From Saprospiraceae bacterium (lineage in GTDB: Bacteria > Bacteroidota > Bacteroidia > Chitinophagales > Saprospiraceae), in NCBI GenBank assembly GCA_024103195.1, contig JAGFIW010000068.1, positions 1 to 40,799 of the forward strand: a stretch of 40,799 bases of DNA, written 5' to 3'. The position numbers and the translations under genes are program-made. Below the pieces are notes generated by a model. It was not told the DNA's origin and searched no databases. It saw only the letters and a program-made list of their open reading frames with translations. Within the stretch, counting starts at the first letter, position 1; the number at the start of each line of letters is the position of its first letter. Shown one piece after another: positions 40,588-40,799 of the stretch.

Positions 40588-40799
40588 ATGACGCCGCGCA
40601 ACGCTCCCGACATCTTTTGGAAGGACTGGCTGTCCGGAGATCCCGATCCCGATCTCCTCAAAGCCATTTCAAAATGGAACCGGCCTGCCCTGTGGAGGGC
40701 GCTGGGACGCGATGACCAACAAGTCTGGGGTGAGGTGCGTACCCGGGGATCCCTGCATTACCGCGTAGGATACCATCTGTCCACCCGACGTTCGGGTTG
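40588..40799 (+). CDS. Truncated gene at the window edge, perhaps SWIM zinc-finger protein
   Basis: An open frame from the ATG at 40588 runs past the right end (70 complete codons). The segment KWNRPALWRALGRDDQQVWGEVRTRG, then LHYRVGYHLSTRRSG, resembles the approach to a SWIM zinc finger, where a WGECQGSG-like strand comes shortly before the cysteine pair; the cysteines would be just outside. The likeness is loose. It diverges from the TlpA operon with 142 bases between the starts. Confidence 0.4.
   Translation, partial: MTPRNAPDIFWKDWLSGDPDPDLLKAISKWNRPALWRALGRDDQQVWGEVRTRGSLHYRVGYHLSTRRSG

Overview
The window looks like a chromosomal segment of a moderately GC-rich Bacteroidota bacterium, most probably of the Saprospiria/Lewinella type. 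The evidence is a secreted protein with a type IX secretion (T9SS) C-terminal sorting domain, DUF4292 and EnvC-like genes in the order usual for the phylum, a DUF177-rpmF pair, a sodium:solute symporter with a long cytoplasmic-type insertion, no Shine-Dalgarno sequences, and repeated promoter boxes of the Bacteroidota form TAnnTTTG (four or more perfect copies just upstream of chosen starts). The genus is inferred, not proven.

Layout. 1-1720: an accessory edge with a 5' remnant of an IS256-type transposase, a SAM methyltransferase, and a REP-associated tyrosine transposase (RAYT) bracketed by inverted copies of a short palindrome. 1721-2815: M29 aminopeptidase (minus). 3162-6974: exported beta-lactamase-fold serine hydrolase followed by a 12-TM nucleotide-transporter-like protein fused to HEAT repeats (plus). 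6971-17688: a long minus-strand run reading from pyruvate kinase through TPR protein, DUF4292 lipoprotein, EnvC-like protein, HflX, an exported dikinase-like protein (phosphohistidine domain plus C-terminal ATP-grasp) and a second exported serine hydrolase. 17920-20279: acpP, fabF, rnc (plus). 20301-23918: dnaE (minus). 24246-28611: a translationally coupled trio of exported PIG-L deacetylase, a 45-residue single-TM protein, and a sodium:solute symporter (plus). 28904-37866: minus-strand envelope block with the T9SS cargo protein, heptose-phosphate kinase, WaaA, an outer-membrane-type protein, MurB, a small membrane protein and an MsbA-like ABC transporter. 38054-40445: small lipoprotein (plus), then rpmF, DUF177, and two thioredoxin-fold proteins (minus). 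A truncated gene, perhaps a SWIM zinc-finger protein, runs off the right end.

How the genes fit together. Most of the window is core metabolism and envelope building: fatty-acid synthesis (acpP, fabF), glycolysis (pyk), replication (dnaE), RNA processing (rnc), ribosome (rpmF, hflX), peptidoglycan (murB, EnvC-like) and lipid A/inner-core LPS (waaA, hldA-like, msbA-like). The least explained parts are the exported dikinase-serine hydrolase pair, whose ATP-binding residues look intact although it carries a signal peptide; the coupled 45-residue membrane protein ahead of the symporter; and the transporter-HEAT fusion. No tRNA, rRNA, CRISPR array or prophage was seen.
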